DNA of 64,000 nt. Source: Pseudomonas oryzihabitans NBRC 102199. Lineage in GTDB: Bacteria > Pseudomonadota > Gammaproteobacteria > Pseudomonadales > Pseudomonadaceae. Below, piece after piece: positions 1 to 9,970 of the stretch. The DNA lies in NCBI RefSeq assembly GCF_000730625.1, contig NZ_BBIT01000014.1, positions 124,001 to 188,000 of the forward strand, in the 5' to 3' direction. The position numbers and the translations under genes were made by a program. Below the pieces are notes generated by a model, which did not search any database, had not been told where the DNA came from, and saw nothing but the letters and a program-made list of their open reading frames with translations. The number at the start of each line of letters is the position of its first letter. Position 1 is the first letter of the stretch.

Positions 1-390
1 CTGCAGAATGGCGACGTGGTGGACAGTACCTTCGACAAGGCGCCGGCCACCTTCACCGTCGGCGACGGCAATCTCCTGCCCGGTTTCGAGCAGGCGCTGT
101 TTGGCCTGGAGGCCGGTACCAAGACCAGCCTGACCATTCCGCCGGAGCGCGGCTTCGGCCAGCCCAACGATGGCAACCTGCAGACCATGGCGCGGGACGA
201 CTTCAGTGACATGGAGCTGTCGCCCGGCCTGCTGATCATCTTCAGCGACGCCGCCGGTGGCGAGATGCCTGGCGTGGTCAAGAGCTACGACGACGAGCAG
301 GTGATCATCGACTTCAACCACCCGCTGGCCGGTCGTGTACTGACCTTCGACGTGGAAATCCTGGCCATCGAGCCTGCCGTCTCCCATTGA
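1..390 (+). CDS. fkpB: FKBP-type peptidyl-prolyl cis-trans isomerase (FkpB/SlpA-like), 5' end missing
   Basis: The reading frame is open from the first base, so this is the C-terminal ~129 residues of a protein of about 145-150. The visible part has the short FKBP fold split by an insert-in-flap region as in SlyD/FkpB: a VDSTFD segment, a [13 protein letters not shown] stretch, then the flap and a return to the fold at the conserved [13 protein letters not shown] segment (here [18 protein letters not shown]). Family members are cytoplasmic proline isomerases and chaperones. It lies 34 bases upstream of ispH on the same strand, the order seen in Pseudomonas (lspA-fkpB-ispH), so co-transcription with ispH is likely. 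The family is clear; only the start is unseen. Confidence 0.93.
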   Translation: MQNGDVVDSTFDKAPATFTVGDGNLLPGFEQALFGLEAGTKTSLTIPPERGFGQPNDGNLQTMARDDFSDMELSPGLLIIFSDAAGGEMPGVVKSYDDEQVIIDFNHPLAGRVLTFDVEILAIEPAVSH

Positions 391-424
391 TCCAACGCCG
401 CCCGTGAAGCGGGCAGAGGAGCCT

Positions 425-1369
425 ATGCAGATCAAGCTCGCCAATCCCCGCGGCTTCTGCGCCGGCGTGGACCGCGCCATCGACATCGTCGACCGGGCGC
501 TGGACGTTTTCGGTCCGCCCATCTATGTGCGTCACGAAGTGGTGCACAACAAGTTCGTGGTCGACAACCTGCGCGCCCGTGGCGCCGTCTTCGTCGAAGA
601 CGTGGCCGACGTACCGGACGACGTCATCCTCATCTTCAGCGCCCACGGCGTCTCCCAGGCCGTGCGCCGCGAGGCCGCCGAGCGTGGCCTCAAGGTGTTC
701 GACGCCACCTGTCCGCTGGTGACCAAGGTGCACATGGAAGTCGCGCGCTACAGTCGTGACGGCCAGGAATGCATCCTCATCGGCCATGCCGGGCACCCGG
801 AGGTGGAGGGCACCATGGGCCAGTACGATGATCGTGCCGGCGGTGCCATCTACCTGGTGGAAGACGAGGAAGACGTGGAAAAGCTCGAGGTGCGCAACCC
901 CGAAGCCCTGTTCTACGTCTCCCAGACCACCCTGTCGATGGATGACACCCGCAAGGTGATCGATGCTCTGCGCGCCAAGTTTCCCCGCATCAATGGCCCG
1001 CGCAAGAACGACATCTGCTACGCCACCACCAACCGCCAGGACGCCGTGAAGACCCTGGCGTTGGAAAGCGACGTGGTGCTGGTAGTGGGTAGCCCCAGCA
1101 GTTCCAACTCCAACCGCCTGCGCGAACTCGCCGAACGCCTGGGCACCCCGGCCTATCTCATCGACGGCGCCGAAGACCTGCAGCAGAGCTGGTTCGAAGG
1201 CGTCCAACGCATAGGCGTCACCGCCGGCGCCTCGGCCCCCGAGGTCCTGGTACGCGGCGTCATCGACCAACTGCAGAGCTGGGGCGCCACTGGCGAGGTC
1301 GAGCTGGAAGGCGAGCCGGAACACATCACCTTCACCCTGCCGCGAGAGCTCAGGGTAAAGGCGGTGTAG
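425..1369 (+). CDS. ispH: 4-hydroxy-3-methylbut-2-enyl diphosphate reductase
   Basis: Final enzyme of the MEP isoprenoid pathway: it reduces HMBPP to IPP and DMAPP using a [4Fe-4S] cluster. The 314 residues match family length. The three cluster cysteines are visible as C12 (GFCAGV), C96 (ATCPLV) and C198 (ICYATTNR). Substrate-site residues H41, H74, H124 and the proton-donor E126 (HPE) are also present. The ATG at 425 is preceded by AGAGGA and gives the usual [13 protein letters not shown]-terminus; an upstream in-frame start at 404 would add seven residues not seen in the family. Follows fkpB and runs head-on into pilE. Confidence 0.98.
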   Translation: MQIKLANPRGFCAGVDRAIDIVDRALDVFGPPIYVRHEVVHNKFVVDNLRARGAVFVEDVADVPDDVILIFSAHGVSQAVRREAAERGLKVFDATCPLVTKVHMEVARYSRDGQECILIGHAGHPEVEGTMGQYDDRAGGAIYLVEDEEDVEKLEVRNPEALFYVSQTTLSMDDTRKVIDALRAKFPRINGPRKNDICYATTNRQDAVKTLALESDVVLVVGSPSSSNSNRLRELAERLGTPAYLIDGAEDLQQSWFEGVQRIGVTAGASAPEVLVRGVIDQLQSWGATGEVELEGEPEHITFTLPRELRVKAV

Positions 1370-1375
1370 GACATC

Positions 1376-1398
1376 GCTGGCGCCTTAGCGGCGCCAGC
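1376..1398. terminator. GC-rich hairpin between convergent ispH and pilE
   Basis: A perfect 9-bp inverted repeat (1376-1384 with 1390-1398, five-base loop) sits on the pilE stop codon, 7 bases after the ispH stop. There is no T-tract on either side, so it is at best a weak or factor-assisted terminator shared by the two convergent transcripts. Confidence 0.4.
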
Positions 1399-1840
1399 AG
1401 TCGGCGGTGGTGACGTTTTGGCCGGTTTGGCCCTTCAAGCCGGTGTTGGTGAGTGTCAGATTCCCGCACCTGTCATTGGCCATCGTACCCGGGTTGTTCG
1501 GCGTCGCCGTCGCCGTATAGGACGTACCCGCATTTCCTATAGTGATCGAGAAGGTATAGCCGGTACCCGTGGGGTAGGGCGGGGCCGGATTATCCGGCAC
1601 ATCCGTCTGCCCGAGTGTCTTCGAATAGCGCCCTGTACCTGTGTTGTAGCGCTCCATGAATTGCGCCAACTGCATCAGAGACGCCTCGGCGTCGGTACGA
1701 TTCGTCCTTCTGACATGCTCCATGTAGGAGGGGTAGGCGATGGCCGCAAGAATGCCCGCGATGGCCACCACTATCATCAGCTCTATCAGGGTAAAGCCAC
1801 GCTGTTGGCTTCTAGGTCGCATTCCAATTATCTCATTCAT
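1385..1840 (-). CDS. pilE: Type IV minor pilin PilE
   Basis: A 151-residue type IVa prepilin: positively charged leader ending QQRG, PilD cleavage before F16, then the [20 protein letters not shown] hydrophobic helix with Glu at mature position 5. Two cysteines near the C-terminus (DRCGNL and ADCWRR) can form the D-region disulfide. PilE in P. aeruginosa is a minor pilin that links the tip priming complex to the PilA shaft. Its ATG overlaps the pilY1 stop by 4 bases (ATGA), so it is translationally coupled as the last gene of the fimT-fimU-pilVWX-pilY1-pilE operon. A downstream ATG at 1822 would shorten the leader but lacks the coupling. The second minor-pilin cassette has no PilE, so this one may serve both. 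Confidence 0.92.
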   Translation of the reverse strand: MNEIIGMRPRSQQRGFTLIELMIVVAIAGILAAIAYPSYMEHVRRTNRTDAEASLMQLAQFMERYNTGTGRYSKTLGQTDVPDNPAPPYPTGTGYTFSITIGNAGTSYTATATPNNPGTMANDRCGNLTLTNTGLKGQTGQNVTTADCWRR

Positions 1841-4800
1841 CTGATTTCACGCCAGGAAGCGCGTTCTGAAACGCGGGAGCCTTTATTGACAGGTTCGCAT
1901 TGGGGCTGCCCTGTTGCTGAGCCGGTATAGCAGATGAGGTCGGTATCAGCACTGTCTCCCCGATTTATATAGGTCGGAGTCTTCACGATGCCTTGTTGAG
2001 TATCAATGAGCCCTGAGTAAGGGATTTTGGTGCCATCAGCGGCCAGGTAGTAGTCCTGATCATTGATTACGCCATCGCCATTGAAGTCGAGCGGGCTATA
2101 GGTCAGGCGTGAGCCGGTTTGAGCATCAATGATCATTAGCGCGCTGATCCCACCTCCTTTGCAAGCATCAGGAGAGGGAATAAGTGAAGTGAAGGTCAGG
2201 GCCCCATTCCTGAGTTTTGAGCGGGCGATAACGCGTTCCCCCTGGCGGTTGTTGTTGAAGGCCAGATCCAGGTACCAACCCGACTTGTCCGAAGGGATAT
2301 CGTTGTTGCTTACCACTCGAAGAGTTCTGGTGCCTGACGACTGCTGTGCGATGAAGGTCTGTTGTACCAAGGCGCTACGCTGGATCGTCACCCCTTTATC
2401 AATCAGGCCGTAGTAACTCTCGAGACGCGGGGAGGCCGGCACATCGCTATCGCCCGTCTGGTAGTAGCTCCCTGTGCCAAAAAGCACAACCGGATTTCCG
2501 TACTTGTTTAGGGTTACGGAGAGCGCCGAGGTGATGGGCTGCACTGCATCGGTAGTCGTATTGCCTACTCTCGCAGTAAACAGGGGGCTACTGCCAAGGG
2601 TGCTGGGAATGCCCCAGTTAGCCGGATCGGCGCCTTTTAGGTCAAAGCGCCAGATATTCCCATTGGTGTCAGGTACATAGAGCCGGTCGGCAATGCGGTC
2701 GTTAGTCAGGTCGACAGCTACAGCTTCTCCCAATCCACCACTGGTGTTGACGGTGAAACTGGCCATTACACTGCCGTTGGCAGCGTCAAGAATCCAGACT
2801 TTACCCGATGTGGCGGTGCCATTGACAAAGCCGCTGGTTACAATCACCCCGAATTTTCCATTTTCCAGGGCCACCAGCGAAGGGCGTTGAATAGGGTAGT
2901 TCATTTGCGAAGACGAGAACTCCCACTTCACGCTTGGTGCACTCGGATCCGTAACGTCGAGTGCGAAGACGGAGTTGCCACCAGCGCCGGCGGTGCCTAC
3001 AGCCAGGGTTTTCCAAGCGCTATCAACCCAGGCGTGCCCAACTGTTATTCCGCCGTCGACATAGTACCGATGGCTGTAGTCTCGCTGCGTTAGGCGATAA
3101 AGCTGCCCAAGAAGCGTTCGGGGGACGAAAGCAAACAGTTCATTACCACCACCGTTTGTGGAGGTGTCAAATGCGTGCAGCATGCCGTCGTTAGCCCCAA
3201 CCACGACAAAGGGTTTGCTGTCCTTTATGGTTTGACGGAAGGTGAGGTAGCCAGGACCTGCTTGGCCCCAGGAGGCGCCACTAAGCAGGTTGTAGCCGAA
3301 ATCCATAGGTCCCGCATAGTAGGGGTCCGAGTTTACGATATCGCCTAGCCGACTCTTTCGTGTCCGCATGGGGTTGCTCGAGCGTGTTTCATAGGAGCGA
3401 TCACCACGCAGATAGTTGAGTCGTGCCTCGCCTTCGGCATCGCTAACGAGCGTTGTTCCATCTGCGGTCTGACGCAGGGCAGTTTTGGCATCACTGTCCA
3501 ACACGCTCCATTTGAAGCTCTTGCCGCCACTTGAATAGGTGACATTAGCGTCAAGTGCCCGGGTGCTTGAGGTCAGTGCGTTGCTGGTCAATATGGTGCG
3601 CCCATCAGGCGAGGCATTGTCTAATTGGGCAGCTGCGCTCCAGGTAGCGATATTACTGGCGACCCCTGAACTGTTGATGCTCAGCGACTGCAGGTCACCG
3701 CTCCAGTACTTTGGCTCGAACGAGCTTCTAAAAAGGGCGCTGCCGGTTTCCAGTTCGGTACTGTTGCTGCCAAGAGAAGTGCTGGTTGTGCTTGTTTCTT
3801 GAACAATTTTAGAAAAGGCGTTTTTTAGGCCGCTGACCATCGCGTCGGCATCGCCACCGACGAAGAAGTTGTCGGGTCGCTTATCACCGGTCGAAAGGAT
3901 CTGACCATTAGTGGTCCACATGGCTTCTGTGATGCTGGCGGAGTTTGCCTTGTCAGGATCGAAGTTCTGAGGAACGGTAAAGCCGCCATATTTGGTAGCT
4001 AGCCAATATTGGTTGCTCGTTTTGCTCTTGAGTTGCTGATTCTCCCTGACATCTACCCAGTAAGTGGAGATGGTCTGGTTCCCAGATAAATCTCCGCGTT
4101 GGTCGCGCACATGAGCGTCGTAAGCGAGGCCAGCGATGTATGCTGAGTTTTCTCGGCCCGAGAAAGGCGTACTGATGGTGATACCTTCCAGCGAGGCGAC
4201 TTCAGCGGTCACTTTGCTTACATCCACGGTTTTATCTGCGTCTACTTCAGGTGGTATGTCAGGTTCCGCGTTGCGACGGGTGTTTCCAGGCAAATTCTTG
4301 TCATTCCATGTGTTTACATCCCCAATGCCGAGAATGACATTCTTCTGGCAGGAGTAGGTGATGGGATCGTTCCAAGTAGTCACGACCGGGAATCCGTCAG
4401 CTTGTGCATAACGGTTATCACTATCGCCTGTAAGATTGCTATAGGCTGTTACGTTTCCTTGGTTCTTGAAGTAGCGTATTGCGGTGTAGTAGAGCTCGCT
4501 AACCGGGTCGTAGTCTTTGAGGTTTTTATAGTTGTTTCCACTGTAAGGCATAGAGCCAAATTTGTTTATATAGTTGATGACGCCGCTGTTGGCGACGCGG
4601 CTACCGCCATCTATATTGGCGTTCGTCGCATTGGCTTCTGCGGGGGAAGGGTTGGTGACCAGAATACCCGTTGTCGAGCTCCATTCTGCTCTCCCTTTCG
4701 TCTGGTCTGGAGGATTGGGTCCTATGTAGGCTTGATTGGCCCGCAAAACCCCGCCGTCCCTCAAAGAGTTCCCATCGTTTAGATAGCTGAATGCAGAGTA

Positions 4801-5679
4801 CCGTAGGCGATCCGAATATTGCTGTAAAAGTCCCTCGGGTTTGTATTGCCCATTCGGATACAGTTTGCAGTTCGCCTCTTTGAGTGCTTCTGATACGCAA
4901 ACTTTTACCTGAACTTTGAGTCGGTAAACGCTTTTTACGGATTGTCCACGAGGTGTGTAAGCAGTATTAAGTTTTCCCCCAGACCATTGCGCTGAGTTTT
5001 CAGGATCGTAGTCGACCCATTCAGCCTGGCCTTCGCCTGAAGCTTCACTTCCTCCTATTTTATCGGCCCAGTTGGAAATCAACATGTCGAAGTTGAGTCC
5101 CTGCAGGCGAATATTCAGGTTGGACCAATTGTTTAAAGGCAGCGCTCCTGTCAATTGCGCCATGTTTTGGCCAGTATTGATTCGGTTGCCGGCTGAGTTT
5201 TGACCGCTGTGACGGGCTTTTTGCAGGATGGTCGAGGTAGTGCTGTCGACAATTCGATTGCCGCCCGTCAAGGCGCTGCGGAAAGGGTCGATCGTAGGGG
5301 TGGCGGCCCAGTTGAGAAAATTTCCGCTCCACTGCTTGTCGCCAGTGCAGCGGAAATTGGAGGCGCTGCTCGTTGTGCTTGCTGGATAGAAATAACGATC
5401 GACGTCCTGAGTGCCGTATTGATAGAGATAGCACTTTTCCGAATCGAAATAGCCGCTATAGCGAGTTGAGGCGACATAGTTTCCTATATTGGCCACGGAC
5501 AGAACGGTAGGCCATTCGACGGAGGGCACCAGCGCCAGACTGCCAGGAATGTCACTGCCAATGATGAGCGGACTTTGGGAAACAGCTGCTTGAGCTATGG
5601 GTAGAGCGCTGCCAAACAGGCCCAATGCGAGAGCTGTGAAGCAAAACCTAGCGGCAGATAGTGACGAGAGAGGATTCAT
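1837..5679 (-). CDS. pilY1: PilY1-type pilus tip adhesin/biogenesis factor (cassette 1, no MIDAS motif)
   Basis: 1280 residues with a signal peptide (cleavage near AQA/AVSQ, residue ~31). The N-terminal third has a PSVEWPT...GYFD..KCY pattern in place of the von Willebrand A-like region of P. aeruginosa PilY1; no DxSxS metal site is visible in it. The C-terminal half is the PilY1 beta-propeller ([35 protein letters not shown]). A probable calcium loop is at ~988-996 (DLTNDRIAD) and a second EF-hand-like loop at ~1197-1208 ([12 protein letters not shown]). PilY1 proteins sit at the pilus tip or outer membrane, promote extension, and mediate adhesion. It starts 17 bases after pilX and overlaps pilE. 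Base composition is lower in GC than the housekeeping neighbours. Confidence 0.9.
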   Translation of the reverse strand: MNPLSSLSAARFCFTALALGLFGSALPIAQAAVSQSPLIIGSDIPGSLALVPSVEWPTVLSVANIGNYVASTRYSGYFDSEKCYLYQYGTQDVDRYFYPASTTSSASNFRCTGDKQWSGNFLNWAATPTIDPFRSALTGGNRIVDSTTSTILQKARHSGQNSAGNRINTGQNMAQLTGALPLNNWSNLNIRLQGLNFDMLISNWADKIGGSEASGEGQAEWVDYDPENSAQWSGGKLNTAYTPRGQSVKSVYRLKVQVKVCVSEALKEANCKLYPNGQYKPEGLLQQYSDRLRYSAFSYLNDGNSLRDGGVLRANQAYIGPNPPDQTKGRAEWSSTTGILVTNPSPAEANATNANIDGGSRVANSGVINYINKFGSMPYSGNNYKNLKDYDPVSELYYTAIRYFKNQGNVTAYSNLTGDSDNRYAQADGFPVVTTWNDPITYSCQKNVILGIGDVNTWNDKNLPGNTRRNAEPDIPPEVDADKTVDVSKVTAEVASLEGITISTPFSGRENSAYIAGLAYDAHVRDQRGDLSGNQTISTYWVDVRENQQLKSKTSNQYWLATKYGGFTVPQNFDPDKANSASITEAMWTTNGQILSTGDKRPDNFFVGGDADAMVSGLKNAFSKIVQETSTTSTSLGSNSTELETGSALFRSSFEPKYWSGDLQSLSINSSGVASNIATWSAAAQLDNASPDGRTILTSNALTSSTRALDANVTYSSGGKSFKWSVLDSDAKTALRQTADGTTLVSDAEGEARLNYLRGDRSYETRSSNPMRTRKSRLGDIVNSDPYYAGPMDFGYNLLSGASWGQAGPGYLTFRQTIKDSKPFVVVGANDGMLHAFDTSTNGGGNELFAFVPRTLLGQLYRLTQRDYSHRYYVDGGITVGHAWVDSAWKTLAVGTAGAGGNSVFALDVTDPSAPSVKWEFSSSQMNYPIQRPSLVALENGKFGVIVTSGFVNGTATSGKVWILDAANGSVMASFTVNTSGGLGEAVAVDLTNDRIADRLYVPDTNGNIWRFDLKGADPANWGIPSTLGSSPLFTARVGNTTTDAVQPITSALSVTLNKYGNPVVLFGTGSYYQTGDSDVPASPRLESYYGLIDKGVTIQRSALVQQTFIAQQSSGTRTLRVVSNNDIPSDKSGWYLDLAFNNNRQGERVIARSKLRNGALTFTSLIPSPDACKGGGISALMIIDAQTGSRLTYSPLDFNGDGVINDQDYYLAADGTKIPYSGLIDTQQGIVKTPTYINRGDSADTDLICYTGSATGQPQCEPVNKGSRVSERASWREIR

Positions 5680-5696
5680 TGCCGGATCTCCGAACG

Positions 5697-6167
5697 CTAA
5701 CGCCTGATGTAGAGGGTGCTTATATTGACCGTGGAGCTGGCGGCTGGCGTGCTCGCAGTATCCTGTGAGCTCCCGAGCCCTTTGCTTTCGATGCGAATGA
5801 CGCTGGTAGTGACAGGTACACCGGCCTCGATACTGTCGCCGGCTTTGCGGATGGTCACGCCGGGTAGGGGATTCATACGATAAGTCGCCTGCCCTTGGTT
5901 AGAGAGGGTTGTTGCATTGGTCCAGGCGGTGGTAAGCGCAGTCGTTTGCCAGTCGGCTATAGAGCGATTCCTTGCTGCCTGCTCTGCGTCTCGCTGGGCC
6001 ATTTCGGCAGTCTGGAAGGCGAGGTTTTCATCGCGCAGGTTTCCGGCCATACGCTCTTGCAAGACCGTGCCTCTCATGCTGCCAATGGCGATCAGCGTCA
6101 TCAGGAGCAACATGACCAGCGTCACGATGAGTACCGCGCCATTTTGTCGATTCGAGGAGTTTTTCAT
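5697..6167 (-). CDS. pilX: Type IV minor pilin PilX (cassette 1)
   Basis: 156 residues with the PilX N-terminal signature: leader ending RQNG, cleavage before A11, then AVLIVTLVMLLLMTLIAIGSM. As usual for PilX, mature position 5 is not Glu (it is Val), consistent with a place at the very tip of the priming complex like pseudopilin GspK. A polar helix with AEMAQRDAEQAAR follows. Overlaps pilW by 4 bases (ATGA). The cassette 2 PilX is longer (201 residues) and very different after the N-terminal helix. Confidence 0.9.
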   Translation of the reverse strand: MKNSSNRQNGAVLIVTLVMLLLMTLIAIGSMRGTVLQERMAGNLRDENLAFQTAEMAQRDAEQAARNRSIADWQTTALTTAWTNATTLSNQGQATYRMNPLPGVTIRKAGDSIEAGVPVTTSVIRIESKGLGSSQDTASTPAASSTVNISTLYIRR

Positions 6168-7198
6168 GGCAGGTGATTACGAATCCCAACGGTAAGCGTG
6201 AAGGCTTGGGCGAGTCGGCCATCGGCGATCGTCCTGTCACTACCCATGAAACGAAGGGTTTGATTGGGCGAAACCACATTCCTCTGGCGACTGACCGCGA
6301 GGAGATTCACCCGAACGGAAACGACACTCTGCCAATTGCCAGTTAACTTGGCGTCATTCGCCTCGAGGTAGTCACCCGTTATCTGGCCGTTGGCGTCACC
6401 CAAGGCGTATTGAATTTGCAAATCCTGAATGCCTCCGGTCAGCTCCTCCGGTGTCGCGCTGGCAGCCGAAGTGTCGGTAGCTCCGTAGCGGGTACGCCAT
6501 AGAGAGGGCGCGCCGCTGGTAGCGTCATCCCTCAGATAATAGAGGACGCTCTGATAGCTCAAAACCTGAGCTGTATCGTTATAAAGGCGACTGAAGCTTT
6601 TCCCGGTAGGAAGTGAGACGGATGTGCCTGAAGTGCTTTGATTGACGAAGAAATCGCAGGCCACTGGATCCGACACAATGATGAGACTACCTTTTCTAGC
6701 GCCATTGTCCGTAGTGCCAGTGGTGAGACTCGTCGCCGTAGCCACGGTGCCGGTGGGTAGTGCCATGACTACCGGATTCACCGCGTGTTTGAGCAGAACA
6801 ACATCAGTGGCCGCGGTGCGCGCATTGTATGTCGGACTCAACCAGGCAGGTACCGTGCCTGGATTGGTATTGCTCCAGCCTCTGATACCGCTACCGAGAA
6901 CGTATCTTTCGTCTTCTATGCCATTTGAATCCCTGGTCAGGGTGCTGGGCGTCAGATCATTCAGTTGGCTCAGGCACTCGCCTCGATAACCCGCATTACG
7001 AAGGTCGAAGGCTAAGAACTCCAAGGCGAAGCGACCGGATTCTTGAACCTGTGATAGAGCTGCATTGGTCTGATATGTCTGTCGTGATGAAAGAAACAGC
7101 TGTAGCACTCCGCCTATGAGAACCAGACCCAGCAGTAGAGCAATCATCAGTTCGATGATAGACAGGCCAGCCTGACGATGAAACGCTGCGCGGTTCAT
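6164..7198 (-). CDS. pilW: Type IV minor pilin PilW (cassette 1)
   Basis: 344 residues; leader ending RQAG, PilD cleavage before L12, hydrophobic helix LSIIELMIALLLGLVLIGGV with Glu5, then the PilW hallmark SGRFALEFLAFDLRNAGYRG. PilW is part of the minor-pilin priming complex that nucleates pilus assembly and anchors PilY1. ATGA overlaps link it to pilV upstream and pilX downstream. It is 83 residues longer than the cassette 2 PilW, the difference lying in the globular domain. Confidence 0.92.
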   Translation of the reverse strand: MNRAAFHRQAGLSIIELMIALLLGLVLIGGVLQLFLSSRQTYQTNAALSQVQESGRFALEFLAFDLRNAGYRGECLSQLNDLTPSTLTRDSNGIEDERYVLGSGIRGWSNTNPGTVPAWLSPTYNARTAATDVVLLKHAVNPVVMALPTGTVATATSLTTGTTDNGARKGSLIIVSDPVACDFFVNQSTSGTSVSLPTGKSFSRLYNDTAQVLSYQSVLYYLRDDATSGAPSLWRTRYGATDTSAASATPEELTGGIQDLQIQYALGDANGQITGDYLEANDAKLTGNWQSVVSVRVNLLAVSRQRNVVSPNQTLRFMGSDRTIADGRLAQAFTLTVGIRNHLP

Positions 7199-7668
7199 AG
7201 GCGGGTCCTATAGGCAAAGGTTTCCGTTTTTCGAGCGGTTAGCTGGTCGCTTGTTTCATTGGCACTTTTAATCCGCCCCCGTCCGTCATCCCAACGAATA
7301 CTCACTGTAACGATGTTGCTGTCAGTCACGACGGTGCCAGTGCCCTGAGGTAAACTATTCGCCAGGTTGTTCAACCACTCTGCGAGGTCGCGCTTGTCCT
7401 GGGTACCTTCAACCGCATGAGTATTGGAGGATGTGGGAAAGCTACTGGTAGTGTAATTGCCCGCCAGTGCCATTTTTCTATTCGCACGCATTCGCTCCAC
7501 GATGTCGCTGGCTAGAACGGTCGCTTGCGAGCGGTAATAAGCCCCCTGATTGCTCTGCGTACTGACGGCTTGCAGGCCAGCCAGCCCCAACAGACCGATA
7601 GCAAGAATGAACATTGCTATCAGAACTTCGATCAGGGTGGCGCCGCGCTGCCGGTAGTTGGGACTCAT
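7195..7668 (-). CDS. pilV: Type IV minor pilin PilV (cassette 1)
   Basis: 157 residues from the ATG at 7668, which overlaps the fimU stop as ATGA; a GTG at 7680 would add four residues. Leader MSPNYRQRG, cleavage before A10, helix ATLIEVLIAMFILAIGLLGLAGLQ with Glu5, followed by the conserved DIVERMRANR helix of PilV. A component of the tip priming complex with FimU, PilW and PilX. Coupled to fimU upstream and pilW downstream. Confidence 0.9.
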   Translation of the reverse strand: MSPNYRQRGATLIEVLIAMFILAIGLLGLAGLQAVSTQSNQGAYYRSQATVLASDIVERMRANRKMALAGNYTTSSFPTSSNTHAVEGTQDKRDLAEWLNNLANSLPQGTGTVVTDSNIVTVSIRWDDGRGRIKSANETSDQLTARKTETFAYRTRL

Positions 7669-8141
7669 GGCTGTTGACACCCGTTTTGATTGACGGAGGC
7701 GCTACCTGTGAGGTTGAGCGAAACGGTGCGTGTGCAGCTAGGTGTACTGAGAGTGAAAGTTTGATTTGCGGTCAGGGTAGTCAAGCCATTGCTGCGAAAG
7801 GTTATGCCAGCGCTTGGTCCGGTAAGGGTGATACCGTTGATGCTCTCCCAGACTTGAATCACCAGATTGCCCTGGATCAGTAGCCATCCAGCGGCCCAGT
7901 CGGTGCCGTTTTCACAGGCATTGCCCTGCGTATTGCGACGACAAAGCGTTACATCGGCACGACGTTTTAGTCCCTCTGAACGTGCTATCTGGAGCGCACC
8001 GACCAGTTCATTGCTGGCCACGGCAGCTCTGTTGCTTTGTACTGTCCTATTGAAGGAGGGCGCAGCAATGCTGACCACGATCGCCAGAATGGCGAGCGCT
8101 ACCAGGGTTTCGATCAGGGTAAAGCCGTACTGGGTCCGCAT
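7665..8141 (-). CDS. fimU: Type IV minor pilin FimU/FimT family (cassette 1)
   Basis: 158 residues from ATG 8141: leader MRTQYG, cleavage before F7, helix FTLIETLVALAILAIVVSIA with Glu5, then the GspH/FimT pattern APSFNRTVQSNRAAVASNELVGALQIARSEGLKR and cysteine-bearing strands (TLCRRN, GNACENG, PSCTRT, NGCQQP). An in-frame ATG at 8183 would give an unusually long leader. FimU bridges the tip minor pilins to PilE/PilA. Separated from fimT by 105 bases; naming FimU against FimT rests on gene order. Confidence 0.85.
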   Translation of the reverse strand: MRTQYGFTLIETLVALAILAIVVSIAAPSFNRTVQSNRAAVASNELVGALQIARSEGLKRRADVTLCRRNTQGNACENGTDWAAGWLLIQGNLVIQVWESINGITLTGPSAGITFRSNGLTTLTANQTFTLSTPSCTRTVSLNLTGSASVNQNGCQQP

Positions 8142-8246
8142 CGTCGGTTTCGCCGGGCTGGAAGGCCAAGCATGGGGGATCATGCCTGGCTGGACCAGCG
8201 TACGGCGGATATCCGGTCGAAACGGGAAGGTGTCTGGTCAGGGCGT

Positions 8247-8771
8247 TCAGGCGCAACGATCGCTGGTGCGAAGATTCGCCACCTCGATCCGCCCAGCCTT
8301 GTTCAGGACCAGTCGTGCACGCGGCTCGGCGCCTTGGCAGAGGATGAAGCTGCCGTTCAGGGCGTTGGTCACGCCGCTGTTTAAAAACGTCAGATGAGGT
8401 AGCGTACGGAAATTGTTCCACCGCCAGTGCAGGCCCTCGGGGAGCTGACTGATCAGCAGGGTGGGCTCTTCGACTGATTGAAGGCCATCGCGATCCCAGT
8501 CGCGGAAGACACGGGTGGTAGCCGACCAGAGGTTCGAGCTGTCGCACTCGCCGGTCGGTGCATGACAGATGGACACAGTGCCGTGGCCATTGATCGCAGC
8601 CGCCCGTGCGAAGTTGACTGTCTCCCTGAGTTGCTGAATGGCCAGCTGCTGGCGATTGCGCTGCAGCATTCCCCCAAAGGCGGGGACGGCCAGGGAGGCA
8701 ACGATACTCAGTATGCTGAGGCAGATCAGGGATTCGAAAAGGCTGAAGCCTCGCGCGATGCGATAGGTCAT
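8247..8771 (-). CDS. fimT: FimT-like minor pilin
   Basis: 174 residues; leader MTYRIARG, cleavage before F9, helix FSLFESLICLSILSIVASLA with Glu5, and the FimT/GspH-type segment AIQQLRETVNFARAAAINGHG. Cysteines occur at CHAPTGEC, LCQGAE and at the end (DRCA). FimT proteins have been linked in other gammaproteobacteria to DNA binding during natural transformation; whether this one binds DNA cannot be read from sequence. First gene of cassette 1, divergent from thiO with 95 bases between, matching the P. aeruginosa order. Confidence 0.85.
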   Translation of the reverse strand: MTYRIARGFSLFESLICLSILSIVASLAVPAFGGMLQRNRQQLAIQQLRETVNFARAAAINGHGTVSICHAPTGECDSSNLWSATTRVFRDWDRDGLQSVEEPTLLISQLPEGLHWRWNNFRTLPHLTFLNSGVTNALNGSFILCQGAEPRARLVLNKAGRIEVANLRTSDRCA

Positions 8772-8791
8772 GTTGACGTCCTTGTGGGTAG

Positions 8792-8808
8792 GCGGCCTTC
8801 CTGGCCGC
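8792..8808. other. Hairpin in the thiO-fimT divergent intergenic region
   Basis: Perfect 6-bp inverted repeat (8792-8797 with 8803-8808, loop TTCCT) about midway in the 95-base spacer that must hold both promoters. Could be part of the fimT leader or a protein site; no match to a known operator is claimed. Confidence 0.3.
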
Positions 8809-8866
8809 GCTAGCCGTTTTGCGCCAGGACGGCGGAACAGTCAATTCCAGGATGTAGAGGTGTGAC

Positions 8867-9970
8867 GTGATCTTTGATGTAGCGGTAGTCGGGGCGGGTG
8901 CGATCGGGTTGATGTCGGCCTATTGCCTGTCCTTGAGCGGTCGGCGGGTGGTGGTGGTCGAGCGCGGTGAGCCGGGGCGGGAGGCGTCCTGGGCCGGCGG
9001 CGGGATCGTGTCGCCGCTTTATCCGTGGCGCTATCAGCCCGCGGTGACGGCGCTGGCGCACTGGTCGCAGGATTTCTATCCGGTGCTGGGGGAACGTTTA
9101 CGGCAGGAGACGGGGGTGGACCCCGAGGTGGAAGTGACCGGGCTGTACTGGCTCGATCTGGAGGACGAAGCCGAGGCGCTGGACTGGGCGCGGCGCAATG
9201 TGCGGCCGCTGGCGTCGGTGTCGGTCGCGGCGGTGCGGCAGCGGGTACCGGTGCTGGGGCCGGGCTATGAGCGGGCGGTCTTCATGGCGGGGGTGGCCAA
9301 TGTGCGCAATCCCCGGCTGGTGCGCTCTCTGCGCGAAGCCCTGCTAGGCATGCCGAATGTGACGCTGGTGAGCGAGTCGCCGGTGACCGGTTTCCTGCGC
9401 CAGGGCGAGCGGGTAGTGGGGGTGCAGACGGCGCGCGAGGCCATCCATGCCGAGTCCGTGGTGGTCTGTGCCGGGGCCTGGAGTGGTGATTTGCTGAAGA
9501 GCCTGGGGCTGGCCGTGCCGGTGCGGCCGGTGAAGGGGCAGATGCTGCTGTATCGCCAGCCAGCGGGTTATCTGACCAGCATGGTGCTGGCCAAGGGGCG
9601 CTACGTCATTCCGCGCCGCGATGGGCATATCCTCATCGGCAGCACCCTGGAGCACGCCGAATTCGACAAGACGCCGACCGCCGAGGCGCTGGCCAGCCTG
9701 CAGGCCTCGGCCGCCGAGTTGCTGCCGGCGCTGGCCGGCCAGGCGCCGGTGACGCACTGGGCGGGACTGCGGCCGGGCTCGCCGGATGGCGTGCCCTTCA
9801 TCGGGCCGGTACCGGAGCTGCCCGGGCTGTGGCTCAACTGCGGGCACTATCGCAACGGCCTGGTGCTGGCGCCGGCGTCCTGCCAGTTGCTGACCGATCT
9901 GCTCACCGAACGCACGCCGATCATCGATCCGGCGCCCTATGCGCCAGGCGCGCGGTTGGCGGCCGGCTGA
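8867..9970 (+). CDS. thiO: Glycine oxidase ThiO (FAD-dependent)
   Basis: 367 residues of the DAO family. The N-terminal Rossmann motif is GAGAIG (residues 9-14), followed by VVVVERG and the ThiO-typical EASWAGGGIVSPLYPW segment; the C-terminal flavin-binding region shows THWAGLRPGSPDGVPFIG and GHYRNGLVLAPAS. ThiO oxidises glycine to iminoglycine for the thiazole ring of thiamine. The start is GTG at 8867 with AGAGGT upstream. It is convergent with pilR and the two stop codons abut with no spacer (9970/9971). Confidence 0.95.
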   Translation: MIFDVAVVGAGAIGLMSAYCLSLSGRRVVVVERGEPGREASWAGGGIVSPLYPWRYQPAVTALAHWSQDFYPVLGERLRQETGVDPEVEVTGLYWLDLEDEAEALDWARRNVRPLASVSVAAVRQRVPVLGPGYERAVFMAGVANVRNPRLVRSLREALLGMPNVTLVSESPVTGFLRQGERVVGVQTAREAIHAESVVVCAGAWSGDLLKSLGLAVPVRPVKGQMLLYRQPAGYLTSMVLAKGRYVIPRRDGHILIGSTLEHAEFDKTPTAEALASLQASAAELLPALAGQAPVTHWAGLRPGSPDGVPFIGPVPELPGLWLNCGHYRNGLVLAPASCQLLTDLLTERTPIIDPAPYAPGARLAAG

